64,000 nt of DNA from Cereibacter_A sp052244495. Its GTDB lineage: Bacteria; Pseudomonadota; Alphaproteobacteria; Rhodobacterales; Rhodobacteraceae. The stretch lies in the NCBI GenBank assembly GCA_052244495.1, contig JBQPXH010000004.1. One strand, written 5' to 3'. The first letter of the stretch is position 1, and every line of letters starts with the position of its first letter. This document shows positions 9,136-19,500 of this stretch, piece after piece. The notes below the pieces were generated by a model. It was not told the DNA's origin, searched no databases, and saw only the letters and a list, made by a program, of their open reading frames with translations. Both the position numbers and the translations under genes were made by a program.

Positions 9136-11478
9136 TCAATGCACCTGCCCCTGCACCGTCGCCGTAAGATCGTTCAACGAGAAGGGCTTGGGCAGGAAGA
9201 TGGAATTCGGGATGCGCGCCTGTGATTCGGCGAGGCATTCCTCGGCATAGCCGGATACGAAGATGACGCGCACGTTCGGGCGCTCCTCGAGGGCCTGACG
9301 GACCCAGGTCGGGCCATCCATTCCGGGCATGACGACATCGGTGACGAAGACGTCGACCTCGAGGGCCGGATCCTCAAGCGCCCGGAGAGCGTCCTCGGCA
9401 TTCTCGGCCTCGATGACCGTATAGCCACGCATCCTGAGGGCGCGCGACGCGAAGGCGCGAACGGGCGCCTCATCCTCGACAAGGAGCACCACCCCCTCGC
9501 CGCGGCGCAGGGTCTCGGACCCGGTGCGCGCGGGCGGTGCGGCCTCGACGGGAACCGGCTCTTCGTTGATCGGGAAGTAGAGGTGGAACACGCTGCCCTG
9601 GCCCGGTTCGCTATCGACGAAGATGAAGCCTCCCGACTGTTTGACGATGCCGTAGACCGTCGACAGGCCGAGGCCGGTGCCTTCGCCCGTGCGCTTCGTG
9701 GTGAAGAAAGGCTCGAAGATCTTCTGCAGCCGCTCCGGCGGGATGCCGACGCCTTCGTCCTGAACGTGAATGGTGGCGTAGTTTCCGGGCGGCACCACCG
9801 CACGGTCGCGGCGGAGTTCTTCGGCCAGAGTGAGAGCTTCCGTCTCGATCCGGATCACGCCCCCTTCTGGCATGGCATCCCGCGCATTGACGACGAGGTT
9901 CATCAGCACCTGCTCGAGCTGCCGCTTGTCGGCGCGGATGGGACCCAAGTCGGGCGCATGGGACAGGCGCAACGTCACCCTCTCGCCCACGAGACGGTTG
10001 AGGAGATGGGTCATGTCGGCCAGCACCTCCTGCAGTTCGATCCGTTCCGGCTTCAGGGTCTGCTTGCGCGAGAAGGCGAGGAGCTGCCCGACGAGGCTCG
10101 CCGCCCGGTTGGCGTTCTGGTGAATTTGCACGAGGTCCGCGAATTCCGGATCCTCCCGGTCGTGACGCAGGAGCAGCAGGTCGCAATGACCGGAGATGGC
10201 GGTCAGCAGATTGTTGAAATCATGGGCGATCCCGCCCGCGAGCTGGCCTATTGCCTGCATCTTCTGGCTTTGGACGAACTGCGCCTCGAGGGTCTTCAGC
10301 GCCGTCGCATCGTTCAGCACCGCCAGCACGGATGGGCGACCGTGCTCGACGATGCGGCGCAGCGCGATCTGCAGAAAGACCTCTTCCTCGGACCGGCGCA
10401 GGCGCAGAACCTCGGCCCCGCCCGGCATGCGCTCGGAGGCGACATCGGACAGCCAGTCGTTGACTGCACGCCCCAGCCCCTCGAAGAGGTCGGAGAAGAT
10501 CGGGCGGGCATCCGGGCCTATCCCCAGCAGGTCGCGGGCGGCCCGGTTCGCGATCCGCATTCCGCCGTCGCCGCCGAACTTCATGAGCGCAACGGGCAGA
10601 TGCTCGAAATCCGCAAGCGCCGTGTCATGCGTGCTCGAGGCGGGCACCGGCATGAGATAGATCTCGCGGCGCTCGCCCAAGCCCTCGACTTCCGCAAGAA
10701 TGGCGCGGATGGGTCCATCGACGGAGGCGACCTCCACCTCCTCTCCCGACCGCGGCGCCAGGTCGGTGAACACCCGGTCAAGCCGCTTGGGGCGCTGGCC
10801 GACCAGACGCCTCATGGCTTCGTTCGCGAAGAGCACGACGCCCGATTTGTTCGCCACCAGCATCGGCAGGCTCAGCCCCTCGGCGCCTCTCCCGGCGACC
10901 GAGGCCCGATCCTGAAACTCCTCGAGGCGCCACAGGAAGCGGGCGGGAGCGATGCGGTGGACGGAAAGCCTGATATGCCCCCGGCGCGTCACCACATCCT
11001 CGCGCGAGGAGCCGAGGTTGGCGGCGCGGGCCTGCAGGCGGAAGAGCACGGAAGCCGGGCTTGCGAAGTGGTCGCCCAGCGAGGCGACAAGCGTTCCGCC
11101 GCTCCGGTCGCCGAAGCGGGCGGACGCGGCACGGTTCTGATACCCGATCTGACCCACGGCGTCGGTAGTGAAGCAGGGGGCCGCATCTTCTCCGAGCAAG
11201 CCGGAGAGACGCAGGTCCAGCCCACGGTCGCGCAACCTGCCCCAGGCCGTCATGCCGCGCGCGATGAGCGCAATGGCGAGGAAGGTCAGCGCCACCATGG
11301 CGGCGCCGAGCTGCATGTTCAGGTCGGACGCGAAGATCGCCGTCACGAGCGCGCCGCCGGCGACCGCCAGCAAGAGCCAGAGGCGCGAGCCGAAGCCCTC
11401 GGCCGCCCCCACGAAGTCTGCAGCTTGCCTGTGCACTGGCACCTCCCGAGCCGGATTCGCCCTCGGGCAATTCGGCAT
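9136..11478 (-). CDS. cckA: Hybrid sensor histidine kinase CckA
   Basis: A 780-residue membrane hybrid kinase. Two transmembrane helices (about 32-50 and 56-73) precede PAS-like regions (about 100-290 and 290-395). The HisKA domain has phospho-acceptor H419 in GGIAHDFNNLL, and the HATPase domain (about 510-635) has NLVVNARDAMPEGG and GTGLGLSTVYG. The C-terminal receiver has acceptor D714 in FVTDVVMPGMDG. This architecture and HisKA box are those of CckA. With ChpT, CckA phosphorylates CtrA; in Rhodobacter the pathway controls motility and gene-transfer-agent release. The gene follows the methyltransferase by 60 nt on the same strand, which suggests cotranscription. Confidence 0.9.
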   Translation of the reverse strand: MPNCPRANPAREVPVHRQAADFVGAAEGFGSRLWLLLAVAGGALVTAIFASDLNMQLGAAMVALTFLAIALIARGMTAWGRLRDRGLDLRLSGLLGEDAAPCFTTDAVGQIGYQNRAASARFGDRSGGTLVASLGDHFASPASVLFRLQARAANLGSSREDVVTRRGHIRLSVHRIAPARFLWRLEEFQDRASVAGRGAEGLSLPMLVANKSGVVLFANEAMRRLVGQRPKRLDRVFTDLAPRSGEEVEVASVDGPIRAILAEVEGLGERREIYLMPVPASSTHDTALADFEHLPVALMKFGGDGGMRIANRAARDLLGIGPDARPIFSDLFEGLGRAVNDWLSDVASERMPGGAEVLRLRRSEEEVFLQIALRRIVEHGRPSVLAVLNDATALKTLEAQFVQSQKMQAIGQLAGGIAHDFNNLLTAISGHCDLLLLRHDREDPEFADLVQIHQNANRAASLVGQLLAFSRKQTLKPERIELQEVLADMTHLLNRLVGERVTLRLSHAPDLGPIRADKRQLEQVLMNLVVNARDAMPEGGVIRIETEALTLAEELRRDRAVVPPGNYATIHVQDEGVGIPPERLQKIFEPFFTTKRTGEGTGLGLSTVYGIVKQSGGFIFVDSEPGQGSVFHLYFPINEEPVPVEAAPPARTGSETLRRGEGVVLLVEDEAPVRAFASRALRMRGYTVIEAENAEDALRALEDPALEVDVFVTDVVMPGMDGPTWVRQALEERPNVRVIFVSGYAEECLAESQARIPNSIFLPKPFSLNDLTATVQGQVH

Positions 11479-11538
11479 CGAAATCGTTAACCACAGTTTA
11501 ATCGCAATCGGGAAACAGTCCCGGTCCGCCCGGGAACT

Positions 11539-12702
11539 TCAGCGAATTCGCCGCAACAGGTCCAGAAAAAATCCGTCGCCACCATCGAGCGGCGTCAGGC
11601 GCAGCCGGCGCACCCTCTCCCAGCCCGGTGTCCGTGCGAGGAAACCGTCGGTCTGGAGCATGTTCTCGCAGTCGAGAACCGAGCAGGTCGCGTAGGCCAG
11701 ATGGCCACCCGGACGGACCAGCGGCGCCGTCTCGTCGAGGATGGCGCTCTGGGTCTCGAGCAGGCCCTCCAGCCGCGCGGGGGTCAGGCTCCACTTGCCC
11801 TCCGGAGCACGTCGCCAACTGCCGGAGCCCGAACAGGGCACATCCGCGAGAACGAGATCGAAGGGTCCATGACGGGCGGGCTCGCCCGGGACCAGGCAGC
11901 GCAGGTCGGCTCCCGCACGGCGCGCCCGCTCCGGCAGATCGCGCATCCTGCGCGGATCGGCGTCGTGGCAGACAAGTCTCACATTGGCGCGGGCCGCCAT
12001 GGCCAGGCTCTTGCCGCCGCCGCCCGCGCAATGGTCCAGAACCAGGTCCCCGTCGGACAGCGGCAGCGCCTCGACGACCGCCTGCGAGGCCGCATCCTGC
12101 AACTCGACCCGACCTTCGCGATAGGCCGTCGAGGACTGAACTCTGCGCGCATTGCCAGTAACTTCGAGCGCTGTCTGGGCAAGCGGATGCGCTCGCGTGA
12201 CGATGCCCTCGGCGGCCAGTTCCGCCGCCACCGTCTCGCGATCGCAGCGCGCGCGGTTGACCCGGAGGAAGACCGGCGCGCGATGGCGCAGCGCCTCCAT
12301 CACCTGAGCGAAATCCTCCTGCAGGCTTTCGGCCAGCTTCGGGGCGAGCCAGTCGGGACAATCGAGCGCCTCGAACTCCGACGCGGCCTGCGGCACCCGT
12401 TCCGGCCCCTCCGGCGGACGGGGCGCATGGCCCTCGCCGGTGAAGAGGCTCTCGACCTCCTGCCCCGCAGCGCGAAGGCCGCCCAGGACCAGCCCCCGCC
12501 CCGTCTCGGCGCCGCCCAGCCGCGCGAAGGAGCGGCGACAGCGGATGGCGTCGAACACCACGTCCCGCACCGCCGCCCGGTCTCCGGATCCCGCGAAGCG
12601 GCTCGCCCGGCCCCAGTTCGTCAGGGCCTGCTCGGCCGGCGTTCCCGCGAGGATGCGGTCGAGGATGTCGATGGCGGCGGAGAGGCGGGCGGCGGGCGTC
12701 AT
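11539..12702 (-). CDS. RsmB/NOP2-type RNA m5C methyltransferase
   Basis: A 387-residue SAM-dependent methyltransferase. The N-terminal NusB/RsmB-like helical region (about 1-140) starts with LSAAIDILDRILAG. The SAM-binding motif is LDHCAGGGGKS, and DVPCSGSGSW (motif IV) and YATCSVLDCEN (motif VI) carry the two cysteines used in the covalent m5C mechanism. The likely target is 16S rRNA, but members with other rRNA targets exist. The start is the ATG at 12702 (MTPAARLSAA). The longer frame from 12771 adds 23 low-confidence residues overlapping the divergent promoter of glpR. Confidence 0.85.
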   Translation of the reverse strand: MTPAARLSAAIDILDRILAGTPAEQALTNWGRASRFAGSGDRAAVRDVVFDAIRCRRSFARLGGAETGRGLVLGGLRAAGQEVESLFTGEGHAPRPPEGPERVPQAASEFEALDCPDWLAPKLAESLQEDFAQVMEALRHRAPVFLRVNRARCDRETVAAELAAEGIVTRAHPLAQTALEVTGNARRVQSSTAYREGRVELQDAASQAVVEALPLSDGDLVLDHCAGGGGKSLAMAARANVRLVCHDADPRRMRDLPERARRAGADLRCLVPGEPARHGPFDLVLADVPCSGSGSWRRAPEGKWSLTPARLEGLLETQSAILDETAPLVRPGGHLAYATCSVLDCENMLQTDGFLARTPGWERVRRLRLTPLDGGDGFFLDLLRRIR

Positions 12703-12794
12703 GGCGGTGCTCGGGGCGGCTGGATGGGCAGCGGAGGCATGACACGGGCGGCGGAGCATGGCAAACAGCATCTGGAACGGCAGCGAGGGGTGGG

Positions 12795-13571
12795 ATGGCG
12801 CTCAATTTCCGGCAGACCGAGATCCTGGAGATCGCGCGCAGCGAGGGGCGCGTGGTGGTCGAACAGCTCGCCGAGCATTTCGCGGTGACGCTTCAGACCA
12901 TCCGGCGCGATCTGACCGAGCTCGCCGATGCGGGGCTTCTGGACCGGGTACATGGAGGCGCGGTTCTGCGCACCGGCGTCTCGAACATCGGCTACGAGGA
13001 GCGGCGTCGGATGAACGACGCGGCCAAGGCCGCGATCGGCCGGGCCTGCGCGAGGGCGATCCCGGACAATTCCTCGATGATCATCAACATCGGCACCACG
13101 ACCGAGGCCGTCGCGCGCGAACTTCTGAACCACCGCAACATCACGGTGGTGACGAACAACATGAACGTGGCGAACATCCTCGTGGCCAATCCCTCCTGCG
13201 AGGTGATGGTGGCGGGCGGGCAGCTGCGCCGCTCGGACGGAGGGCTGGTGGGCGACCTCACCATCCAGTTCATCCAGCAGTTCAAGGTGGATTTCGCGAT
13301 CATCGGCACCTCGGCGCTCGACCGCGACGGCGACATGCTCGACTTCGACCTGGCGGAGGTCCGGGTCTCGAAGGCGATCCTGCGCCAGTCCCGGCAACGC
13401 TTTCTGGTGACCGACGGCTCGAAGCTCGACCGCAAGGCGCCGGTTCGGCTGGCCTCGCTCGAGGAGCTGGATGCGGTCTTCACCGACGGCCCCTTCCCCG
13501 AGGAACTGGCGCGGCGCTGCGAGACCTGGGAGACGCGGGTGACGGTCGCGGAGCAGGTGGGCACGGCCTGA
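12795..13571 (+). CDS. glpR: DeoR-family repressor, GlpR-like
   Basis: A 258-residue DeoR family regulator. The N-terminal helix-turn-helix is at about residues 20-42 (VEQLAEHFAVTLQTIRRDL), followed by the linker HGGAVLRTG. The sugar-phosphate sensor domain has NIGTTTEAVARELL and TNNMNVANILV, which is GlpR-like (glycerol-3-phosphate responsive). No glp catabolic gene is visible downstream: the next gene is the convergent RES toxin. The GlpR subtype is therefore a family inference. It is divergent from the methyltransferase gene, about 90 nt apart. Confidence 0.8.
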   Translation: MALNFRQTEILEIARSEGRVVVEQLAEHFAVTLQTIRRDLTELADAGLLDRVHGGAVLRTGVSNIGYEERRRMNDAAKAAIGRACARAIPDNSSMIINIGTTTEAVARELLNHRNITVVTNNMNVANILVANPSCEVMVAGGQLRRSDGGLVGDLTIQFIQQFKVDFAIIGTSALDRDGDMLDFDLAEVRVSKAILRQSRQRFLVTDGSKLDRKAPVRLASLEELDAVFTDGPFPEELARRCETWETRVTVAEQVGTA

Positions 13572-13628
13572 CGGAAGAACGGATCCCTCCTGAGGCGCTC
13601 GGAACTGACAGCCTGGGGGCATGGCTGG

Positions 13629-14312
13629 CTAGAGCGCGTGGAGCGTGCCCTTCGCGAGGTTGTGGATGCGCGCGACCCGCGTTCCGTCCCATTCGAAGGC
13701 GAAGTGGTCGCCCTGCACGGGTGCCCCCGCCACGTCCGGCCAGAAGAGCGCCACGCAGAGGCCCGAGGGCGCGCGGGCGCTGGGGTAGAGGATGCCGTCC
13801 GCTCCCTCCTCGCGCAGGCGAGCGCCGAAATCCTGCGCCGCGCGGTAGTCGTGGCGGTCGAGCAGCTCGGCCCGCTCGGGGCCGACCACCTCGAGATCTG
13901 CGTCGAGCCGGCCTATGAGCTGGCGGAAGTCCGAGGTCCAGCCGGGCCGCTCGGCGGTGGCAGTCATGAACCGGCCGTGGTGGTGGGCCACCTCGATCAA
14001 GGCGGTCTCGAGCGTCTCGGCGGCGTAGTAGACCCCGAAGCTCCCGTCCGAGAAGCGGCTCGGCCGGTCGGGCGAGACATGGATGAAGGGCGCCATGGCC
14101 CAGGAGGCACCCGGTCCCGATACGCGCCGCGCCGGCGGCACCAGGTCGAGCCGGCCGAAATTGTCGCGCAGGCGGGGATTGGTCTTGGCCTCGGCCGAGG
14201 CGATGGCCTCCCAGTCGGCAGGGTCGGCGATGTCCTCGAAGAGGTCGATGGGCGGGAAGCGCGAGCGGATGATCCGGTGGGTCCGGTCCCAGATCACGCG
14301 GCGGCGGGGCAT
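13629..14312 (-). CDS. RES-domain toxin (NAD-targeting TA toxin)
   Basis: A 227-residue RES-domain protein. Visible family features are the N-terminal Arg-rich entry (TNPRLRDNFGR), the VYYAAETLETALIEV helix carrying the conserved Tyr and Glu, and LYPSARAPSG with the conserved Ser. RES toxins act on NAD+ (phosphorolysis as in MbcT) or ADP-ribosylate host proteins (ParT). Which reaction applies cannot be read here. The start at 14312 (MPRRRVIWDR) is one nucleotide after the antitoxin stop, so the two genes form an antitoxin-first operon. It is convergent with glpR. Confidence 0.85.
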   Translation of the reverse strand: MPRRRVIWDRTHRIIRSRFPPIDLFEDIADPADWEAIASAEAKTNPRLRDNFGRLDLVPPARRVSGPGASWAMAPFIHVSPDRPSRFSDGSFGVYYAAETLETALIEVAHHHGRFMTATAERPGWTSDFRQLIGRLDADLEVVGPERAELLDRHDYRAAQDFGARLREEGADGILYPSARAPSGLCVALFWPDVAGAPVQGDHFAFEWDGTRVARIHNLAKGTLHAL

Positions 14313-14313
14313 G

Positions 14314-14730
14314 TCACCAGCCCCCGCGCTCGGCATCGAGGTAGCTGCGCACCCGGAGGAGGTCGGTGATCTCGCCGCCCAGCATGATCTGGAGCGCGGA
14401 AGCGCCGCCGAAGACCTCGTTCGGCCGGCGCACCCAGCCATAGGCCTTCTCGGGCTCGCGGAAGATCAGCCGGAGCGCCTTGTGAATCCCCATCAGCAGC
14501 GACAGCCGCGTCTTCTGGTCGCGCGAGATCCGGCCCGGTGCCCCGGCCTTCCACCGCGCCCAGGTGCGCGACGACAGCTCGCCCAGCAGGATGCCGGCCT
14601 CGCGATCCGAAAGGTCCCACAGCCGGAAGAGGTTGACCACCGCCCGCGCCATGGCGGCGGCCTCGGCATCGGTGATGCGCGGACTGTCAGGTTCGGCCGG
14701 CGTCTTTCCAAGCGGACGGAGGGCAAGCAT
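14314..14730 (-). CDS. Xre/MbcA/ParS-family antitoxin
   Basis: A 138-residue protein partnered with the RES toxin. An N-terminal helix-turn-helix-like region (about 20-75, LFRLWDLSDREAGILLGEL) precedes a DUF2384-type toxin-binding region (about 80-138, IHKALRLIFREPE, then RPNEVFGGASALQIML). The start at 14730 follows the RBS AAAGGAGT at good spacing. The longer frame to 14976 would read through the operator palindrome. Antitoxins of this family usually repress their own promoter as a complex with the toxin, which fits the palindrome 22 nt upstream. Confidence 0.85.
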   Translation of the reverse strand: MLALRPLGKTPAEPDSPRITDAEAAAMARAVVNLFRLWDLSDREAGILLGELSSRTWARWKAGAPGRISRDQKTRLSLLMGIHKALRLIFREPEKAYGWVRRPNEVFGGASALQIMLGGEITDLLRVRSYLDAERGGW

Positions 14731-14752
14731 GTCTGACTCCTTTTGGCGCAAT

Positions 14753-14773
14753 ATATGGCGCTTCTCGCCATAT
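14753..14773 (-). promoter_or_regulatory. Palindromic operator of the RES/Xre operon
   Basis: ATATGGCG-CTTCT-CGCCATAT is a perfect 8-bp inverted repeat in an AT-rich pocket of an otherwise GC-rich region. It lies 22 nt upstream of the antitoxin start. Flanking half-sites (TGGCGCAATAT at 14744-14754 and TGGCAATAT at 14773-14781) look like further copies. Binding by the antitoxin is inferred from position and family behaviour. Confidence 0.65.
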
Positions 14774-15027
14774 GGCAATATCGCCCGCCCGGGTGGCCCT
14801 TGCAGGCCCCTTGCATGCCGAAGCCGAATGGTCATATTCGCGCAAGCCCAGCGACGGGCGCACACCGGTGACCGGGCCCCTCTGGCGAGAGAATGCGGCG
14901 CTCTCGCGATGTCGGCACCCACAGCGTCGATTGCCGCCAGGACGCGACACTCCATCATGTTCCAAGCCAATCCCATCCCCCGCCCGGCCGAAACGCCGTG
15001 CCGTGGGGCGCAACCGGAGTCCGTCGC

Positions 15028-16113
15028 ATGACCTCCGCGAGCCAGAAGAGCACGATCTCCTATTTCACCTGGGCCTTCGCCTTCACGGCGGTGGGGCTCG
15101 CGCTAGGTGCCTTCCTCGGCTGGCAGAGCACGGGCACGGCCGAGGGCACGGCCACGATCTTCTTCATCTGCTGTGTTCTGGCGGTGCTCGAGATCTCGCT
15201 TTCCTTCGACAACGCGATCGTCAACGCGAACAAGCTGAAGACGATGACGCCGAAGTGGCAGCACCGCTTCCTGACCTGGGGCATCATCATCGCGGTCTTC
15301 GGCATGCGGATCGTCTTCCCGCTGCTGATCGTGGTGATCGCGGCGAGCCTCGGGCCCTGGGAGGCGCTGAAACTCGCCGCCACGCAACCCGCCGAATATG
15401 CGCGCATCATGAACGAGGCGCACACGCCCATCGCGGCCTTCGGCGGCACCTTCCTGATGATGGTGGGCCTGACCTATTTCTTCGACCAGGAGAAGGACAT
15501 CCACTGGGTGCGCCGGATCGAGGAGCAGGCCAGCCGCTATTCCTCGATCCGCGGGGTCGAGGTGGCGGTGGTGCTCTGCGCGGTGCTCGGCTTCTCGCGG
15601 CTTCTCGAAGGTGCGGAGCAACAGGTCTTCATCAACAGCGCGATCTACGGGCTTCTGACCTTCCTCCTCGTCGAGGTGGTGGGCGGCTTCCTCGACCATC
15701 GCCAGCAGGCGATGGACGCGGCGGTGAAGGGCGGCTTCGGCGCCTTCCTCTATCTCGAGGTGCTGGACGCCTCCTTCTCCTTCGACGGGGTGATCGGAGC
15801 CTTCGCGCTCAGCCAGAACCTGTTCGTGATCGCCATCGGCCTCGGAATCGGCGCGATGTACGTGCGCTCGATGACCATCATGCTGGTCGAGCGCGGAACG
15901 CTGGCACAGTACCGCTACCTCGAGCACGGCGCCTTCTACGCAATCCTGATCCTGTCGGTGATCATGTACGTCCAGACGCTGACGCACATTCCCGAGGTCA
16001 TCACCGGGCTCGGCGGCGCGGGGCTGATCGGGATCTCGCTCTGGTCCTCGATTCGCTGGAACCGGCGTCACGCGGACGAGCTGCCGGACGAAGCGGCGCG
16101 CCAGAGCGCCTGA
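15028..16113 (+). CDS. DUF475 (TerC-like) integral membrane protein
   Basis: A 361-residue protein with about nine hydrophobic segments. It has the paired acidic motifs of the TerC/DUF475 group: LEISLSFDNAIVNANKL (about residues 52-68) and LEVLDASFSFDGVIGAFA (about residues 244-261), both within membrane helices. Relatives are linked to metal or tellurite handling, but no transport activity is established for DUF475. The start at 15028 has CCGGAG 8 nt upstream. Upstream in-frame starts read through the toxin-antitoxin promoter. Confidence 0.8.
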   Translation: MTSASQKSTISYFTWAFAFTAVGLALGAFLGWQSTGTAEGTATIFFICCVLAVLEISLSFDNAIVNANKLKTMTPKWQHRFLTWGIIIAVFGMRIVFPLLIVVIAASLGPWEALKLAATQPAEYARIMNEAHTPIAAFGGTFLMMVGLTYFFDQEKDIHWVRRIEEQASRYSSIRGVEVAVVLCAVLGFSRLLEGAEQQVFINSAIYGLLTFLLVEVVGGFLDHRQQAMDAAVKGGFGAFLYLEVLDASFSFDGVIGAFALSQNLFVIAIGLGIGAMYVRSMTIMLVERGTLAQYRYLEHGAFYAILILSVIMYVQTLTHIPEVITGLGGAGLIGISLWSSIRWNRRHADELPDEAARQSA

Positions 16114-16124
16114 CCCGGCAGGCG

Positions 16125-16146
16125 GCGGGGGCGGAAGCGCCCCCGC
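16125..16146 (+). terminator. Hairpin after the DUF475 gene
   Basis: GCGGGGGCG-GAAG-CGCCCCCGC is a perfect 9-bp stem with a tetraloop, 12 nt behind the stop codon. There is no clear T-run, so termination efficiency is uncertain. Confidence 0.55.
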
Positions 16147-16213
16147 ATGACCATATCCCCTGCGTAATCCTCGCGTCCGGCGCGGCGGAAGACCCGGGAG
16201 AACTGGCCGGACT

Positions 16214-16399
16214 TCAGAACCGGTAGGGGATGTGGCTTTCGGCGATCCGCAGCCGTTCGAGTTCTTCCTCGCTGGTGCGGTAGCGCATCCACGGCGCAGG
16301 ATGCCGGTCGGCCGCGCGCAATCCCCCCATCAGTCCGATCAGGCTCTGGACGGCGGCGGTGGTCAGGGCAGTCATGATTTGCTCGTTCAGCAGTTTCAT
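16214..16399 (-). CDS. Small hypothetical protein (61 aa)
   Basis: A 61-codon frame with an ATG start. It has an N-terminal hydrophobic stretch (about residues 9-27, MTALTTAAVQSLIGLMGGL) and a charged C-terminal half (YRTSEEELERLRIAESHIPYRF). I do not recognise the family. Composition and codon use look coding, and no competing frame is better, but the ribosome-binding site is weak. It lies between the DUF475 gene and the RND operon, on the RND strand. It could be a small membrane-associated peptide or a chance frame. Confidence 0.45.
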   Translation of the reverse strand: MKLLNEQIMTALTTAAVQSLIGLMGGLRAADRHPAPWMRYRTSEEELERLRIAESHIPYRF

Positions 16400-16523
16400 C
16401 TGCTGAAAATCTGGTCGGTTTGTGAACGCCGCTCCTTGACGCGGATCAATGCCGGCGACAGGTGCGACGCCGCGTCTCAGGACAGCTCAGCCTCGGCGGG
16501 CCCGCCCTCGATCCGGGAAGGCA

Positions 16524-16554
16524 GGTGACCGCGCGGCCCGTTCGGGCGGTCACC
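16524..16554 (-). terminator. Hairpin at the end of the RND efflux operon
   Basis: GGTGACCGC (16524-16532) pairs perfectly with GCGGTCACC (16546-16554) across a 13-nt GC-rich loop. It is 18 nt downstream of the RND pump stop codon in the direction of transcription. No long U-run is present. Confidence 0.55.
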
Positions 16555-16571
16555 GGCTCCTCAGGCCCGGC

Positions 16572-19500
16572 TCAGGTCCGGAAGACACGGTAGATCGCAG
16601 GGATCACCAGCACCGTGAGCAGGGTCGAACTCATCAGCCCGAAGAGGAGCGAGATGGCCAGCCCCTGGAAGATCGGATCGGCAAGGATCACGGCCGCCCC
16701 GATCATGGCCGCAAGCGCGGTCAGCAGGATCGGCTTGAACCGGATCGCGCCCGCCTCGATCAGCACCTCGATCCGGTCGCGGTCCGGGTCGGCATGGCGG
16801 ATGAAATCGACGAGCAGGATCGAGTTACGCACGATGATCCCTGCCAGCGCGATGAAGCCGATCATCGAGGTGGCCGAGAAGGGCGCCGCGAACATCCAGT
16901 GGCCGAGCATGATGCCGAGGAACGTGAGCGGCACCGGCGTCAGCACCACGAGCGGCAGGCGGAAGCTGCCGAACTGCGCCACCACCAGGATGTAGATCCC
17001 CAGAAGCGCCACGCCGAAGGCCCCGCCCATGTCCCGGAAGGTGACCCATGTCACCTCCCATTCGCCGTCCCAGAGCAGGACGGGCCGCGTCTCGTCCTCG
17101 GGCTGACCGTGGAGCGCGATCTCGGGCTTCGTGCCCTCGGGCCAGTCCATCGCGTCGAGCCGGTCGGCCACGGCAAGCATCCCGTAGAGCGGGGCCTCGA
17201 AGTCGCCCGCGAGCTCGGCCGTGACCATTTCGGCAGCACGGCCGTTGTGGCGGAAAATGGGCCAGGAGGCCCGCTCCTCACTCACCCGCACCACGTCGCC
17301 GAGTTCGACCACACCCCGCGCACCGGGCAGCAGATCCGCCGGGATCGGCGTCGAGAGGAACCGCTCGTCGAGCACCCGGTCGCCCTTGGGCCGGGCGAGC
17401 ACGATCGGGATCGGATGCCGCCCCTCGCCGCGGTGCGAATAGCCCACCACGCTCTCGCCGTTCAGAAGCTGGATCGTGTCGAACACATCCGCCTCCTGCA
17501 CCGAGAAGAACTCGAGATCGTCGGGCTCGATGGTCGCGCGCAGCCGCGCGGGCGGCGTGCCGAAGCTGTCGTCCACATCGACCACGAAGGGCACGCTCTC
17601 GAAGGCGTCGCGGATGCGGCTGGCGGCTTCGCGCCGCGCCTCGGGCGTGGGGCCGTAGACCTCGGCCAGAAGCGTCGCGATCACCGGCGGGCCGGGCGGC
17701 GGCTCGACCGTCTTCAGCACCGTCCCTGCGGGGCGCGGGATGGCCTTCAGCCGCTCGCGGATCTCGAGCGCGATCTCGTGGCTCTCGCGGTCTCGCGCGT
17801 CCTTGGGCGCGAGGTTCACCTGCAGGTCGCCCTCGTGCGGGCGGCCACGCAGATAATAGTGCCGCACCAGCCCGTTGAAGTTGAAGGGCGCCGCCGCCCC
17901 GGCATGTGTCTGCACCGAGATCACTTCGGGCAGTTCCAGCACGGCCCGCGCCGCATCCTGCGCCACCCGGTCGGTGGCCTCGACCGAGGCGCCCTCGGGC
18001 AGGTCGATCACCACCGCCAGCTCGGACTTGTTGTCGAAGGGCAGGAGTTTCACCGTGACATGCTGCGTGTAAAGGAGCCCCATCGAGCCGAAGGACACCA
18101 CTGCCGTCCCGAGGAGGAAGAAAAGCGCCCTGCCCTTCGTCCTCAGCACCGGCCGCGCTACCGCCGCATAGAGCCTCCCCAGCCGCCCGCCCGGCGAGGC
18201 ATGGTCCTCGCCATGCAGCGGCGCACGGCCTGCGATCTTCAGCATGAGCCAGGGCGTGATGATGACCGCCACGAAGAACGAGAAGATCATCGCGGCCGAG
18301 GCATTGGCAGGGATCGGGCTCATGTAGGGGCCCATCAGCCCCGAGACGAAGAGCATGGGCAGCAGCGCCGCCACGACGGTCAGGGTAGCCACGATGGTAG
18401 GATTGCCCACCTCGGCCACCGCCTCGACGGCGGCCTCGGCCCGCGGCTTCGTCCGCTCCATGCCCCAGTGGCGGGCGATGTTCTCGATCACCACGATGGC
18501 GTCGTCCACAAGGATCCCGATCGAGAAGATCAGCGCGAAGAGCGACACCCGGTTCAGCGTGTAGCCCATGAGCCAGGCGGCCGCGAGCGTGAGCAGGATC
18601 GTGACCGGGATGACGATGGCCACCACCATGGCCTCGCGCCAGCCGATGGCGACCCAGACCAGCACGATGATCGAGATCGTGGCGAGCCCGAGATGGAACA
18701 GAAGCTCGTTGGCCTTCTCGTTCGCCGTCTCGCCGTAGTCGCGGGTGATGGTGACGGCCATGCTGTCGGGGATGAGGCTGCCCTCGAGCGCCTCGATCCG
18801 GTGCAGCACCGCCTCGCCCACCACCACCGCATTGGCGCCCGCGCGCTTGGCCACGGCGAGCGTGACGGCGGGAGTCCTGACGATCGTGCCGTCCTCGGCG
18901 CGCGTGACGTTCGCGACCAGCGCCTCGGTCATGTCCGAGACCACCCCCACCTCGGCCACGTCACCCACGTAGACCGGCCGCCCGTCACGCGTGGTGAGCA
19001 GGAGGTTCGCGATCTCGGCGGGCGTCGTGAGCGTCCGGCCCGCGATCAGCGCGACCTGCCGGCCCTCCTGCCGCAGGAGGCCCGCATCCTGCGCCTCGTT
19101 CGCGCCGCCCACCTTGGCCGCGAGGCTCTGGAGCGTGACGCCGAAGAGCGCGAGCTTCTCGGGATCGGGCGCCACGCGGATCGCCTCGGGCGTCTCGCCC
19201 ACGAGATAGGTGAGGCCCACGTCCTCGACCTTGGCGACCTCTGTCCGCAGCTCGCGCGCAACCCGCGTCAGGTCGTTCGCGGTCACGCCCGGCCCGGTGG
19301 GGACGACGGTCAGGGACAGGATCGCCACATCGTCGATGCCGCGGCCGACGATCAGCGGCTCGGCAATGCCCTTCGGAATCCGGTCGATATTGGCGCGGAC
19401 CTTCTCGTGCACGCGCAGCACCGCCGCATCGGACGAGGTGCCGACGACAAAACGCGCCGTGACCATCGCCTGATCGTCCGAGGTCTGCGAATAGACATGC

